NCBI GenBank assembly: GCA_910589415.1
Contig: OU342632.1
Location: 16,371,507 to 16,435,506 of the forward strand
Length of the DNA stretch: 64,000 nucleotides
Direction: 5' to 3'
Origin: Malachius bipustulatus
Lineage: Eukaryota; Arthropoda; Insecta; Coleoptera; Melyridae
Below, one piece after another: positions 23,301 to 34,383 of this stretch. Position numbers and translations under genes: made by a program. The notes below the pieces were generated by a model, which saw only the letters and a program-made list of their open reading frames with translations, was not told the DNA's origin and made no database searches. Each line of letters starts with the position of its first letter. Position 1 is the stretch's first letter.

Positions 23301-24269
23301 TATGTGAACGGACGCAAAATTCTTTGTGAACAAAAACATGTCGTTGCATCCAAAATTACCTTTCTAAGAAAATACTTACAATATCAAAATTCGAGTGAAA
23401 ATGTAACGTTCGTGTACCTGGACGAAACATGATCTACCAGAATGGATCCAAACGGCAATCACCATAATAAGATCGCCAATCACCATGACCGTAGCCGATT
23501 GGCCGATTCAGTACCTACCTAATGTTCTATTTTTTAATAATAAATAAGTAATTACTAATTTTTGATCTATTTTATAATTAAGAGTTCCTTTAATTGGAGC
23601 ATTGGTCAGAGTAACGCTGTAACTTACATTTTTACATGAGACTCAAAAAATGTACCTTGCAACATTATTGAATATTGAATGGAATGTTTATTTCATTTAG
23701 CGATTCTTGAAATATTGTTTAAATATTATTTAAGGTAAATTAGGCAACAATTAAAGCTTTGTGGAAGCATTCTGCCCATTTAAACCTGCTGAATCGAAAA
23801 AATTAATTAGATTTGACGAGTTTGCTTTCTAGATAAAGATTGCAATATCATAAAATACGTGACTAAAGGTTCCAAAATAAAAAGTCCATAAAGACGTAAA
23901 GATAATAAGAAGAATAGCAAAAATATCAAAAATCCATTTTGCAACTATGTCCTGTTCGTTGTCATAAAACTTCAACCTCATAAAAAAGAGACATAACCCG
24001 ACTCCAGCAAGTGATTGACAGCGGTTATACCCAGTGATTTCTATCACCCTACACCATAACCCAATTCTTTTATAATAAGTGAACGGCATATATATCATCA
24101 CTTGAATCAGGCAGATGACAAATTAGAAACACTTGCAAGATTTGAGAAAAAAATGAGAAAATAGTTGAGAATTTTATTTTATTGGAAATATAACTTACAA
24201 TGGTTTGCGTTTTTTCAAAATCAAAGGTAAAGTGCAATTACTAGACCCACTGACACTAACGACATCCAT
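17032..24269 (-). CDS. Inward-rectifier potassium channel (Kir/Irk family), four coding exons
   Basis: Joining 24269-24199, 19509-19008, 17753-17494 and 17335-17032 gives 379 codons including TAG, a 378-residue protein typical in length for a Kir subunit. Kir channels form tetramers in the plasma membrane, pass K+ inward and need PIP2. Visible parts: cytoplasmic N-terminus with RGRVNVHLHKIP (44-54); TM1 about 74-97; turret Cys113; pore helix; filter TTTGYGY (132-138) with Cys145 completing the family's extracellular Cys pair; TM2 about 147-173 with Asp163, which aligns with the rectification Asp of strong rectifiers; then the immunoglobulin-like C-terminal domain with SLRNGQLCLIFRV, ESPLWDVSAKDL, FEVLAVLTG and EILWGFRF. 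Odd point: the filter has Thr where most Kirs have Ile (T-I-G-Y-G). The first intron (4.7 kb) is full of transposons. I cannot tell which insect Irk paralogue this is. Confidence 0.93.
17494..17753 (-). CDS. Kir exon 3 (start of cytoplasmic domain)
   Basis: Acceptor ttttcag before 17753; donor gtaagt after 17494, phase 2. The junction with exon 2 restores the family sequence SKKAVISLRNGQLCLIFRV. It continues through the first beta-sandwich strands to HKIDHESPLWDVSAKDL, which corresponds to the segment just before the G-loop region in Kir structures. Confidence 0.93.
18681..18943. repeat. Imperfect tandem duplication, period about 130 bases, in Kir intron 2
   Basis: Two units start at tggggagtgc (18681 and 18814) and share gatcaagcagatttttata (18748 and 18878) and ataagatg near their ends. 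They have diverged by scattered substitutions. There is no coding signal; the open frame at 18761-18943 only reflects the repeat. Confidence 0.7.
19008..19509 (-). CDS. Kir exon 2 (N-terminus, TM1, pore, TM2)
   Basis: The acceptor is tttttacag before 19509 and the donor gtgagt follows 19008 (phase 0, after Ala-Val). It holds residues 24-191: the conserved N-terminal cytoplasmic strand, both membrane helices, pore helix and selectivity filter. The acceptor is a tandem CAGCAG, so use of the second AG would remove one residue without changing frame. Confidence 0.93.
20097..20160. repeat. Short inverted repeat related to the element at 34384
   Basis: The sequence acaggatgttcc ... tcaaggaacatcc with atgtcgtcattactgag inside matches the end of the 34384-34972 foldback (gttccttggctcagtaatga). 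It is probably a solo end or internally deleted copy in Kir intron 1. Confidence 0.5.
20484..20619. mobile_element. 136-bp foldback MITE, almost fully palindromic
   Basis: tatacagggtggtccaa reads inverted at the right end as ttggaccaacctgtata, and the arms continue through gacgtcaggactttaccaaacga to a short centre near 20550. The TA at each end may be the target duplication typical of Tc1/mariner-type elements. It sits in Kir intron 1. Confidence 0.85.
22078..22232. repeat. Hairpin at the 3' end of copy 1
   Basis: aataccactcgaaatcaaatt returns as aataatttgacctctagtggtatt, and the inner stem tcgcttacgaatatttt / aaaatattcgtgagctcga closes on a GCCTTCGGCTCG loop. About 155 bases, capable of a long stable hairpin. 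Confidence 0.8.
22971..23122. repeat. Hairpin at the 3' end of copy 2
   Basis: Same palindrome as at 22078-22232, from aaataccactcg to ctctagtggtatt, with the same ccctcgccttcggctcgcg loop region. Kept in both tandem copies. Confidence 0.8.
24199..24269 (-). CDS. Kir exon 1 (start codon, residues 1-24 in part)
   Basis: ATG at 24269-24267 opens MDVVSVSGSSNCTLPLILKK and the exon ends at GTAAGT (24198-24193) in phase 2. The next exon needs exactly two leading bases, and joining gives Phe24 and an unbroken frame. The only support for this short exon is the start codon, strong donor and phase match, so it is less sure than the others; the protein could instead begin at Met40 in exon 2. Confidence 0.7.
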
Positions 24270-24700
24270 CTTCGCTAAAATTTATTAAACAACTGAAGAC
24301 TGTAACATAAACTCTATAATAAGATTTGTCTCTCTATGTAAATATTTGTCCAGTAATTCCAAATCATTTCGAATTATTTATTACCCTTTGGAAGGAAAAC
24401 AAAAGGATGTGTGTAACTGTGTAATCATATGTAAATATAACATCGAGAAGTGCGAGCCGCGCTTACATACTTCAGTTTGAATTCTATGAAGACAAAAATT
24501 ATTAAGTTTCCCAGCTGAAGTCCAAGCGTACTTCTTGCTTGCAATTTTTTTCATGTAGACACATCCTTGCTTTATTTAGGTGTATATTGTTAAGGTCGGT
24601 TATGGAAAAGACGCGGATGTCCGTTTGTCTCTCCCGGTGGAAACTTACAGCGCCACTGACGCAAAGAGGCTTTTGTTTTCTATTTTTGATCATTGGTCTG
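24270..24700 (-). promoter_or_regulatory. Candidate 5' UTR/promoter region of the Kir gene
   Basis: It lies directly upstream of the Kir start codon on the minus strand. A less AT-rich patch at about 24440-24690, with several CG dinucleotides, differs from its surroundings. No core promoter element can be assigned. Mirror open frames at 24502-24693 and 24539-24748 overlap this patch and lack recognisable domains. Confidence 0.2.
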
Positions 24701-24947
24701 CAAATATGGAAGAAACTTCTTGGAGCCTATTTTAAGATACTTGTTTAAATAATACAAGCAAAAATATTTACATAAGTTTATGAATTATTTAAACACGTTC
24801 TAGAATTTTTACTTTCCTTTAGTATCGAGTAAATTTAAAAATACCAAAAATATGTTTTCCTGATCTCTAAATTTACTTACTTGCACCTAGCATTTTGAAG
24901 TTTTTCTTTTTCAAAAAGACAAGTAGGCACTTACATCCTCCTAAGGG

Positions 24948-25153
24948 ATCACGAACGTAATTAAAAATCTTTCAGTTATTTACTGATTTTAATTTGCAAA
25001 ATTTTGAAAACATTTATTTATCGGTAAATAACTCTTCTTCTTAAAGGGAGTAGAATTCACTTCCAGCAATATCAAAAAGAGAACTTTGGTAATACAGGGC
25101 ATTTTATAATCAGTGATCATCTGACAAATTTTTAATTACGTTCGTGCAACTGG
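24948..25153. mobile_element. Foldback MITE, family C (cgaacgtaattaaaaat ends)
   Basis: tcacgaacgtaattaaaaatc at the left is inverted at the right as atttttaattacgttcgtgcaa. Interior blocks tttactgattttaatttgcaaa, ggtaaataactctt, aaagggagtag and ggtaatacagggcatttta are shared with the nested copy at 27958-28193. Confidence 0.75.
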
Positions 25154-25380
25154 ACATAGTGATGTGTATATGTAATGGACTAGTGAGGTGCTAAGATTTC
25201 AGTAATGAAATCTTACTAGCCAATTAGTCAATATTTAAGAGTAAATTTACCTAATACGTGAACTTACCTACTTTTAAAACAAGCGTGGTTGTCGATAAAT
25301 ATGACACCAATAAGTAATGAATCCATATTTATAAATAAGACTTGGCCATGACCAGGCGCACCGAGCCGAGTGTCCTGATT

Positions 25381-25560
25381 ATACAGGGTGTTTTAAGGTG
25401 ATACTGTTTTTGACTGTGCATATTATAATTCATTAAGGTAAACAACTTTTCTTCAATAAGTAAAAAATAAACGAGATTATAAGAGTACGTGAAACCAAAT
25501 TCATACAGAGCTATGACCCTATGGCGATTCTGACCCATCAGTTACAAGAACCCGCTATAG
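25381..25560. mobile_element. Possible single end of a CAGGGTG-type element
   Basis: tatacagggtgttttaagg opens an otherwise unremarkable segment. No inverted partner was found nearby, so this may be a truncated copy. The open frame on the opposite strand (25329-25538) is not supported. Confidence 0.3.
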
Positions 25561-25944
25561 AAAACCTGCCGAAGTGGCAAGTTTATCTTTCAGAAAGACA
25601 GTCATTTTAATTTTTCTCTAAGTTTTTCGAGGGTTTAATTGAAAAGAAGTTGTTAAAAGTAGAAAAAATATTATTTTGACACTTGGACCATTTAGTACGT
25701 TTGACACTCTTCTGCATTAGGTTATTTAAATTGAGGATGTTTATAAATTATTAGTTTACCTTTACCTGAGTGGCAGTAACCAGATTTAGGTATCTTAACT
25801 GCGGAATACCACCAGGCTCGATTCTAGACCCTCTATTATTCACATTTGGTATGCCAAACTCGTTATAGGAGTTATATTAAACTTGTTTTGACGAGGTATA
25901 CCTGCATTGACAACATCTACCATTATTTGTGGACACGGTACGAA

Positions 25945-27226
25945 TATACAAGCTGTTCCAGTTTATATAGTCACAACCCCGGAAAACGATAGAATACTTA
26001 AAAATAATTGTTTTTTTGATATTAAAACGCTTTATTTTTTAGATACAGGGTTAATTTTTTATGAAAAAAAAATCGTCTTTTTCGAAAATATTTTAAATAT
26101 ACTTTAAACAATCTTGTTGAAATTTGGCAGGCAAATAGGTAGATTAAAATTATTAGGTCCTCAACGAATATTATTTTGAGAAAACTACAAAAAACCCTAC
26201 GCCAATTTGTTTTTTAATGTTTTTTTAATTTTTATTTTTTATTCAGATTAGGCAATTACAAGTAGGTACAACTTTTTTGTCTATTAGATCTTTTTCTTTT
26301 CGTACCTTGGCTCATTTCTGGAATAAAAACGAGAATTCACTCAATTGCTTAATCCTGGACCAGCCACGAAACATGGAGAAAAACATTAAAATTCCTTAGT
26401 TTAGATGTTAGGAAATGTATTTACTTTATTGTTTATTTGTTCTAGTCGTTACATATTATTAAGGAAAAATAATCAAAAGATTATACTTAATTATTTTCCA
26501 AAAGAAATGTTCCCCATATGTTTCTTGTGTGGTCCGGGGATATGTATATTTTAAGTGGATTCTATTTTTTATTTCAAAAACGAAGCAAGATACGAAAAAA
26601 ATATTATTGAAAAAAAAGTTGTACTTGTAATTATTGTCTAATCTGACAAAAAAAGCCATTTGGGTACTCTTTTTTAGGTTTTTTCAAAATAATGTTTGTT
26701 GAGGTGCTGACCGGGACACTACTGGATATAATAATTTTAAAATATTTACTGCTGAATTAGCTCCTTACTACTTACAGCAAACGAAACTGCAAAATTTCAA
26801 CAAAATTGAGTAGGTACATGCGTAGGTACTTAAGATATTTACGAAAAAGCAATTTAAAAAAAGTTTCAATAAATCGTTTTAGAGCAATATTAACAGCCAG
26901 TATTATAGAGGCTCATTAAGTTAACGGGCAGACTTCTAGGGCCGTTTCTAGAAAAGGTAGAAAAGGTAGAAAAGGCCAGGACCATAGGTGGCGAATATAG
27001 CAATTTAGTGATTCTTGGCATGAAAGGGATTATACAAAATAGTAATAAAAGTTATTTGACGTCGATTTTAGCTTCAAAAATGGTACATAAAATATGCACG
27101 TTAGCTTAATGGCCTTTATGATACTGGCTGTTAGAAAAATATAATAAAAAAAGTACAATAATTATTTTGACATGTTTTACCGTTTGCCGGAGTTAGGAGC
27201 ATACAAACTGGAACATCCTGTGTATA
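25945..27226. mobile_element. 1.28-kb foldback element, nested
   Basis: tatacaagctgttccagttt at the left matches inverted aaactggaacatcctgtgtata at the right. Further inward, tgttgaaattt / aaatttcaacaaaa and ggcaattacaagtaggtacaa / ttgtacttgtaattattgtc also pair. The right arm is interrupted by another palindrome (26891-27132). Open frames 25907-26107 and 26459-26659 are by-products. Confidence 0.75.
26891..27132. mobile_element. Foldback nested in the right arm of the 25945 element
   Basis: taacagccagtattatagagg and catttaag-like cattaagttaacg return inverted as cgttagcttaatgg and atactggctgtta. A short (ggtagaaaa) repeat, gaaaaggtagaaaaggtag, lies inside. It is absent from the left arm of the host element, which dates it as a later insertion. 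Confidence 0.7.
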
Positions 27227-27399
27227 AAGCGACAATTTTTATTAATCACGATATAAAAATTTCTGTCTTATGACAGAAGCCATTTTCCTAAGTTAAAGAT
27301 ATTATTCCGGTGAGCCGAGTGCTATTTATAATAAAATTCCAATACTTTATATTTTGATGTAAAAATATTCAACCGACAAAAAACATCAATTTTCTACTA

Positions 27400-28429
27400 C
27401 ATACAGGGTTCTCCTAAATACCAGGTACATGCATAAAGGAGGTAATTCTTTGGATTATTTTATGCCTAAAAGTTCATATAAACATATTATGTCCGCAACC
27501 GCTTCGTTACCGATCTACAGGGTGTTGAAATTTAAAAAAATATATAGATTTTTCTTATAGCTCCAATAATTTTTGAGATATTTAGCTCAAATTTGGAATA
27601 CAGGTTAGGTTGGAGGGCTTACATCATTGGGCATGACAAATGGTTGTGAGAATCTACAGAGATATTTTTTCCCTGTATTTCTCCCATTTCGCCCCCATTT
27701 CTCCCCCTGAAGTTTTTTGCGATGCGCCGCTGGTAGATTCTAAAATACAATGTGAATTTTCTGATTTATTTAAAAACTTTTTGGTTTCCCACAGTTTTTT
27801 TGAATTTGTAACCGGTATCGAGAAAAAAAAGAAACAATTTCCTCTGATTTGTTCAGAGTTCAGACGAAATTCAAATTTTCAAAATGGTAAAACCGGCTCT
27901 GGCTTTTTTTTTGATAATTGCTTATTTACCATTAATTTTTACAGTTTAGTCGACACTGGGCCGGTTGCACAAACGTTAATTAATAATTTTCAAATAATTA
28001 CTGATTTTAAATTGCAAATTGTGAAAATACGGCTAAAATATTTAATGATCTTTTATTTTTTATCAGTAATTAACTCTTTTTAAAGGGAGTAAAACTTATT
28101 TTGATCAGTATCAGACAAATATTTTGGTAATACAGGGCATTTTAAAATCAGTAATTATCCGAAAATTCTTGATTTGCGTTTGTGCAACCGGCCCACTGAC
28201 TGTTAAAAATCAAAGTTGGGATGACCCTGTGTGACTTTTTGATTAAAGTTTGACTAGCCTCAAGGACCTATTAAAGAAAAAAAAAAGAATACATCTTCTA
28301 ATTTCAATACTATGTAGATCGGTAATGAAGCGGTTGCGGGCCTATGTTTATATGGACTTTTAGGCATAAAATAAGACAAATAATTACCTCCTTTCGTATG
28401 TACCTGGTATTTAGAAACACCCTGTATAT
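27400..28429. mobile_element. 1.03-kb foldback element with ~150-base arms
   Basis: catacagggttctcctaaata, ccaggtacatgcataaaggag, ttttatgcctaaaagt and the gcaaccgcttcgttaccgatc block recur inverted at 28300-28429, ending aaacaccctgtata. The interior (27640-28083) is open on the plus strand for 147 codons, low-complexity and Phe/Ser-rich with no domain; I do not treat it as a gene. A family C copy is nested at 27958-28193. Confidence 0.8.
27958..28193. mobile_element. Family C MITE nested inside the 27400 element
   Basis: gggccggttgcacaaacg at the left is inverted at the right as cgtttgtgcaaccggccc. The interior repeats the blocks seen at 24948-25153, giving a paired reference for where this insertion begins and ends. 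Confidence 0.85.
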
Positions 28430-31384
28430 TTATTTTAATTTCTAGGAATAAGAGTCTTATAATAAATATCAAATATCAGTGCAATTAGTTTAAAAAGTGG
28501 TAGATCTATTAATTGATAAATTATGTAAAGAAATAACTGAATTAATTACTTATACATATTGAAATCAAATGAACATAAAATATACATAGATATCAAACAT
28601 TTCCACGAATCGACAATAGAAATAATTAAACGTGAGAATACTAAAATTAGAACTTTAAAAAATAAAAAAAACGTAATTATTAATACTTCTAATTAAAACT
28701 GAAATAGGATCTCGATCTCATCAGCTTAATGATTGTCCGTGAATCCAACACGGCATTTCTTTCTTTTACCTTCGGCGTAGTCTAGAAATAACAGCAGAGA
28801 CCCATAATTTTATGTCATCCAGTTTGAAATTAATGTGAATAAATTTATTGGAGTCAAATAACCTAATGATATATGTAAGTATGGATGTGGCCTTTTTGCA
28901 CTGAGATTTTTCCTAAAGAAACATGTCTTGATCGTTTATATTTTATCGATCATGTGCATTCTTTAATTAAACTGCATCTTCACTCCTATCAATGACCAAT
29001 AATTAGGTACACTACTTTTTTATACAACTCTTTATCATTATATTTTTATGGACTCATATTTCATATTTTCCTCCATCAAGATCGTTTAGACACCGTTTTT
29101 CCGTCATAATAAGACATTTACCTACTTGTATGTAATTTGTTGCTCTTGGCGGTAATGGAATTTACATTTTAATAAAATATAATACAAGGCTTCTCGTTAT
29201 GGAGACCACTGGTTTCGATTAAGTGTTTCGACTAATATATGGACAATGGATAGGCATTTTTCGTCAAAATATTTTAAACTTTAGGCTTGCTGATACACTT
29301 AATTTTGTAATATATTGTTACAAAGGAACACTGGCAAAGTATTCTGGCATGTTTGTATTTTGAGATTTTCTTTTTAATTTTATTAATCTGTGGGCTAAGT
29401 TTTTTTTTATACCGAATTACCAAAAAATAACATGGCGGCTATTAGGAACACAAAAGTTGACTATGAAAACTCTGAATGAGATCTAGTGGGCTTTGAAAAT
29501 TTTAAAATGTTTGATGGATAGCTCTTTTAAATTATGTAAGGTCAAAAAATAAATTGATTTATTTTCAACAATAAAAAATATGATTTTCGATTTTTTTCGA
29601 TTAACAGGATATTTCAGCAATTACTGAAGACATCCTATGTTTGTGTATTGTTGGTCACGATAGAGGGTATTGGTCACCATAATATTCAAGGGTATGCAAC
29701 CCAAAAATCATGTTTCACTCTGGTGCATTCCTGATGGAAAAAATTATGAGCTTAAGAAATTAAGCCTCAAACTGAAAAAAGAAGAGTGAGCGTAGTTTCG
29801 TTTGGCGTGGGGAACTCCGTACACACACTCCGTATTCATCCAGACCATTATAACACTGTTATTTGGAGAACATTTAACTGAACTTAATAGTTGACTGATT
29901 CAATGGATGGCCTCTCGGTAATTAAAAGTGGCCGAATAAAGATCAAAGAAACCGAAAGGGTTTCTCGTGTTTTTATTATTCGGTGCTTTTGCTATGACAT
30001 TTTTTCTCTCCATAGGTTTCAATACTAAAAATTGAAATTTGAAAGCACTTTTGACGAAATCAAGTGACTGTTTATTTCTGTATAATCGAAGTATATACCA
30101 TATAATACCTATGTATAATCTAGAAATAAATCGAATTCTATAATATTACATTCCTAACTCCCGTTTATTCAAAATTCTTGCACTACTCGTTCACGATCAA
30201 GTAAGTTTTTCATAACCGTCAGGGATGAATAATTATCTCAGCTAAGAAGATTAAAAGAAATATTCATTTCTTGAACACCTACCTACTTGATCTAGCGTTT
30301 GTACAAATCTAGATGGCATTTTTATATCATACTGCAGAACATAAAACTGTTTAAATAACGATGAAATACGACTTAATAGATAACGATCAGGGTTGTTAAA
30401 TCATTTGAACATATGTGGCAATTTACATATGAATTATCATGTGACCGGTGTTATAAAAAATTCAAATGGACATTCTAAGATGTCAGCAATTAACAATTTC
30501 TGATGAGAGTCTAGGCTACATCGCGTAAATGAGAATTTTCTATTGAAATTTGAATGTTGAAACCACGTTAGCTATGGATTTTAGTTTTAGAGCACGTTGG
30601 TTATATTATGGCAATGTTAAGTACAATGTTGCCGCTTCTTGAAAGTTATCTTCTTTTTTACTACTTTGCATATTTAACTCAAATACGATTTTTTACAGAA
30701 AATTCTCAGACTCGTAGATTAGAATTTTAAGTTGCGGTATTTTCAGTAAATAAAAAAATAAATGGCAACCTGGTTTTTTATTTCCAATTTTAAATGAACA
30801 TAATGGGATATACGTAAATTTCTCAAAGTTTTAAAATTGCTTTCGTTGTCATTTACCAAAAAAAAAACACAAATAAAATTGATTATTATTCTCAAATGCT
30901 CAAAATGTTGTCCATTAATTTTAAAAGTGAATAATTATTAAAGAGTGAAACTGAAATAGATGTTTATGTTGTCTTCATTCGGTAACTTATATTTTTTTAA
31001 TTTCTTTTTATGTGTTTATTTAATCATGTTTATTTGTAAAAATTTTGAAACTTTGAGTAACTTAGGTGTAGCACATTATGCCCTTTTTAAAATAGGCAAT
31101 CCAAAACAGGGTGCCATTAAAAAAATAATGAATGACTTCATATCTTAAACTTGGGTCGTCCTGTATATTTTTCTACAGAAAAGATCGCAGCTTAAAATAA
31201 ATAAAATTTTTATTTTATTTATTATTTTTATTTATGATGTCCCCAAAAGTTTGATGTCCCCAAAAATCATAAGGGAAACATTTTTACAATTGACTTGTCA
31301 AAAAAACTTTAGAGGCGAAGAAATCTCAGCTTGCTTGGAAACATATTTTGCCCTAACCATGTAAAATGGCGTGTCTACGTAAGT
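28430..31384. other. Gene-free AT-rich stretch
   Basis: No gene found. Near 31150-31170 the motif gtcctgtatat suggests one end of a degraded element. A 62-codon frame at 30960-31148 runs into it and is not supported. No RNA gene recognised. Confidence 0.45.
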
Positions 31385-32754
31385 AGGAAAACTTTTTTAA
31401 TATTCAATTTAGGAAAAAATGTATTCACCATAATAAAAAGCTGTGCCTAGGCTAAGACATAAAAGTGAAATAGTCGGACATCAAATTTTTGCAGTCGTAT
31501 ACGAGGTGTATCTTAACAAAGAGTAAAAGTTACCTTTGTTTTTGACAATATCAAAAATTGCTATAAAAAAAGCTTTAAAACTAAAACTCTACTGATAAAA
31601 ACCATATCTTTTATATACAGGCTGTCCCATTTTAATGTCCCACCCCGGATAACTTTTGTCAGTGACCTTGAATCAAAAATTGTTTGGTACAAAAGTTGTA
31701 CAACTTGGAGGGGGACATTTGATGGCACTAATGACCTTGGATACAAGGTTCAAGGTCATTCAAGGTCAACTTTGTTTTTTTTAAATAGAACTTCCTATTT
31801 TTGACATCGGCAATCGATTGCGCGTAAAAAAATATGAGACTTTTGTCTGAAACCTTTTTTCTGAAAATGCAAATTTAATCGACTTATGCAGCTGCCAACA
31901 TTAAAAATTTTTAAGCTTTGTGAATTTTTAACTCGAGAATGGTAGATTTCTAAGAAAATCCGCCAGAAACAAAAAGTACTTGGATTTGCGCAAGGAACCG
32001 TCACGAATTTTCTTGAACACAGGCGCTGAGAACAGAGTTTTCGTTAATTTTGAGCTATTTGCACCGAATGAAAAATTAAACTTTTCTTGATGGAAAATTT
32101 TTAATTTTGAGCTGCTTGTACCAAAGGAATAATTAAACTTTTCTTGATGAAAAATCTAACTTGTGGCGCTCTTCTAAACCTCACCATTCTCGACTTGAAA
32201 ATTCAAAAAATTTAAAATTTTCAATTTTGAAGGCTAAATTAACTGAGAAAATTTGCGTTTTCAGAAAAAAAATTTCAAACAAAAGTCTCATATTTTTTCA
32301 CGCGCAATCAATTGCCGATGTCAAAAATAGGAAGTCCATTTAAAAAAACAAAGTTGACCTTGAATGACCTTTAACCTTGTACCCAAGGTCAAAAGTATTA
32401 GTGCCATCGAATGTCCCCCTCCAAGTTGTACAACTTTTGTACCAAACAATTTTTGTTTCAAGGTCACTGACAAAAGTTATCCGGGGTGGGACATTAAAAT
32501 GGGACATCAAAATATAACGCATATTTGATAAATTTGAATGCTTTTTGGAGTGTTTCAACTTTTTTTTAAACAATTTTTGATATTGTCAAAAAAAGTTAAA
32601 GCTATTTTACTCTTTGACAAGATTATTGTTTTTGGATACACCTCGTATACGACTGCAAAAATTTACTGTTTGATTATTTCTTTTTAGGTTTCAGACCAAG
32701 TACAACTATGCAGAAAAACTTTTTTTCCTAAAATTGATAATAAAAAAGTTTTCC
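31385..32754. mobile_element. 1.37-kb layered palindrome
   Basis: Three concentric inverted layers are visible. The outermost pairs aggaaaacttttttaat with attgataataaaaaagttttcc. The next pairs gcagtcgtatacgaggtgta with tacacctcgtatacgactgc. The inner pairs ggctgtcccattttaatgtc (31620) with gacattaaaatgggacatc (about 32490) and continues through the ccggataacttttgtcagtga, tggtacaaaagttgtacaact and aaggtca repeats. Near the centre (about 32050-32160) a 60-base unit ending aaacttttcttgatg is duplicated. Open frames across it are mirror products. Confidence 0.85.
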
Positions 32755-34383
32755 ATATGTGAACCATTGTGAAAACCATAAAACTACAATTTTTCTAAAA
32801 CTTTCGAGAGATTTCGATTGTTTTTTTCAATAGCTTTTTTTTTATCTTAGCTCACTCTCAGTCTCAAAAACAAAAAAACCTGCTTACAATTTTTGAACAA
32901 CTTTGTCAAAAACTAAATTTGCAAAAATTTGTTTCTCAAAATCTCACATTATTTTGACCTAATTTAATTTTTCATTATTTTTTTTAATGAATGCGTTTAA
33001 CTTTTCTCATTGTAATGAACAAGGAAAAATGATAATATAGCTTTGTATTTCTCTATATTGCTTTTTAGAGAAATGTTTTTTTATAAGAACTATTTTCTAC
33101 CTTCCATTTTCAATTACTACCCATTATAATATAACAAAACTTAATTTTTTTATTAAAACAATTTAAACAACAATTAAGTCAAATTACCTATGTAAATTAT
33201 TTATAATTTAAGAAAATTATCACAAATTAGGTAGGTACCTATTACAAAAATAATTTTTGAAAAGTGATTAAAAAATTGTTAAAAAAATGTTTTTAAAATA
33301 TTTTTAAGCTATAAGTGACTTGAAACTGACATGATATTAAAAAAAAAACAAACGAAATCTTGCAGCATGGTTTTCGAAAAAAAAGGCAGCAAAATAAGCA
33401 AGCAAAAATGCACCAAAATACATTTTCAAGTGATCAGAGATTTCTTCTCCCTTAAATTAATTTGAATATTATGATTCTTTGAAATTAGAGAAAATTATTT
33501 TCACCTAACAACACTGGCATATACCGAATATAAATAATTGAAAAGATGATTTCATAGGAATTTATTTAACCGGTTAGAAAATGTCGGAATCCTTTACTGA
33601 TACAGAAGATTATGCAAGCAGAAGTTGACTCCAGTGTTTTACATTACACGCTCATCTAGAAAATTGGATGCTCGAATATTTTTCACGAATTAACAGAAAT
33701 ATTCATTCGATTAAAGTCGCCGAAACGGTATTTTGAAATCTGTGTGGGAGTAGAAATATTGCATATTTCGTATGATTATCTTCAATATCAAATATTTCAA
33801 GATTAAAAATACATTTTTTGCAAGCTCAAAGCTCATATTTTACCGCACTCAGAGAGCTTGATTTTACAGATATTATTAATTATTACCTTTGGTGCTATAC
33901 ATTGCCATGGTGACCTGAGAATCAGGCAGCAAATTAATACATCTGCCAAATTTGAATAGGTAATCAAAGAATTCCGAAATCAAGGACATTTAAAGCAATC
34001 AGCCAATTATACGTGGTCGTTAGCAATAAGCGCAATCTTTGTCCATACACGCGTATGCGTCTTAATACACGCACTACTCATTATCATTACCATTTTTCTC
34101 TTATATACGAGTATAATATCTACCTCCATATAAATTCTTGGTTGACAGTGATATTATTAGTTGCTTATTATACTATTTGACATATAAATTATCATTCAAA
34201 ATTGATGGATCGTTATATTTCATTAAATAATTAAACACTTACAAAAGTAAAAGAATATAAAAGAAAGTATAGGTAAGCACTTATTCCACATACAAGATGT
34301 TGAAAAAGTCCTGATACCTACCTCCATTTTATCCATCCATTTTAGAATTATTTAATTTACCTTAAATTGAGTTAAACAATTTT
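32755..34383. other. Gene-free AT-rich stretch
   Basis: No gene, RNA gene or inverted repeat recognised; long A and T runs throughout. Confidence 0.45.

Larger units (their letters stand above)
21092..23463 (+). pseudogene. Spliced DDE transposase-like gene, split by an insertion and frameshifted
   Basis: Exon 21092-21214 starts MPKLISIEEKIRIKKAFKLF (helix-turn-helix-like, 41 codons). A 60-base intron with GTAAGT and TTATAG follows, and the frame resumes at 21275 with HSVNAIETGRRPKPDNNYEN. At 21340 it is cut by a 1.8-kb insertion and resumes at 23128 with ENFTFRKDLQRLIWQYNW, then a region rich in Lys and aromatic residues (SLGYKYKYVNGRKILCEQ), ending VTFVYLDET. In related insect DDE_3-type proteins that motif is followed by Trp and further catalytic-domain sequence. 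Here one G appears missing at about 23432, producing a stop; the out-of-frame continuation still reads like WIYQNGSKRQ before homology is lost. The gene is therefore broken three ways: insertion, frameshift, 3' truncation. It lies inside Kir intron 1 on the opposite strand. Confidence 0.65.

Noticed and set aside
23829..24101. A 90-residue hydrophobic open frame in Kir intron 1 on the same strand, considered as an extra channel exon
   Set aside because: It has no acceptor in frame with exon 1, ends in a stop, and joining exon 1 directly to exon 2 already gives correct phase and family sequence.
27640..28083. A 147-codon plus-strand frame
   Set aside because: It crosses from the host foldback into a nested MITE, is Phe/Ser-rich and low complexity, and shows no domain.
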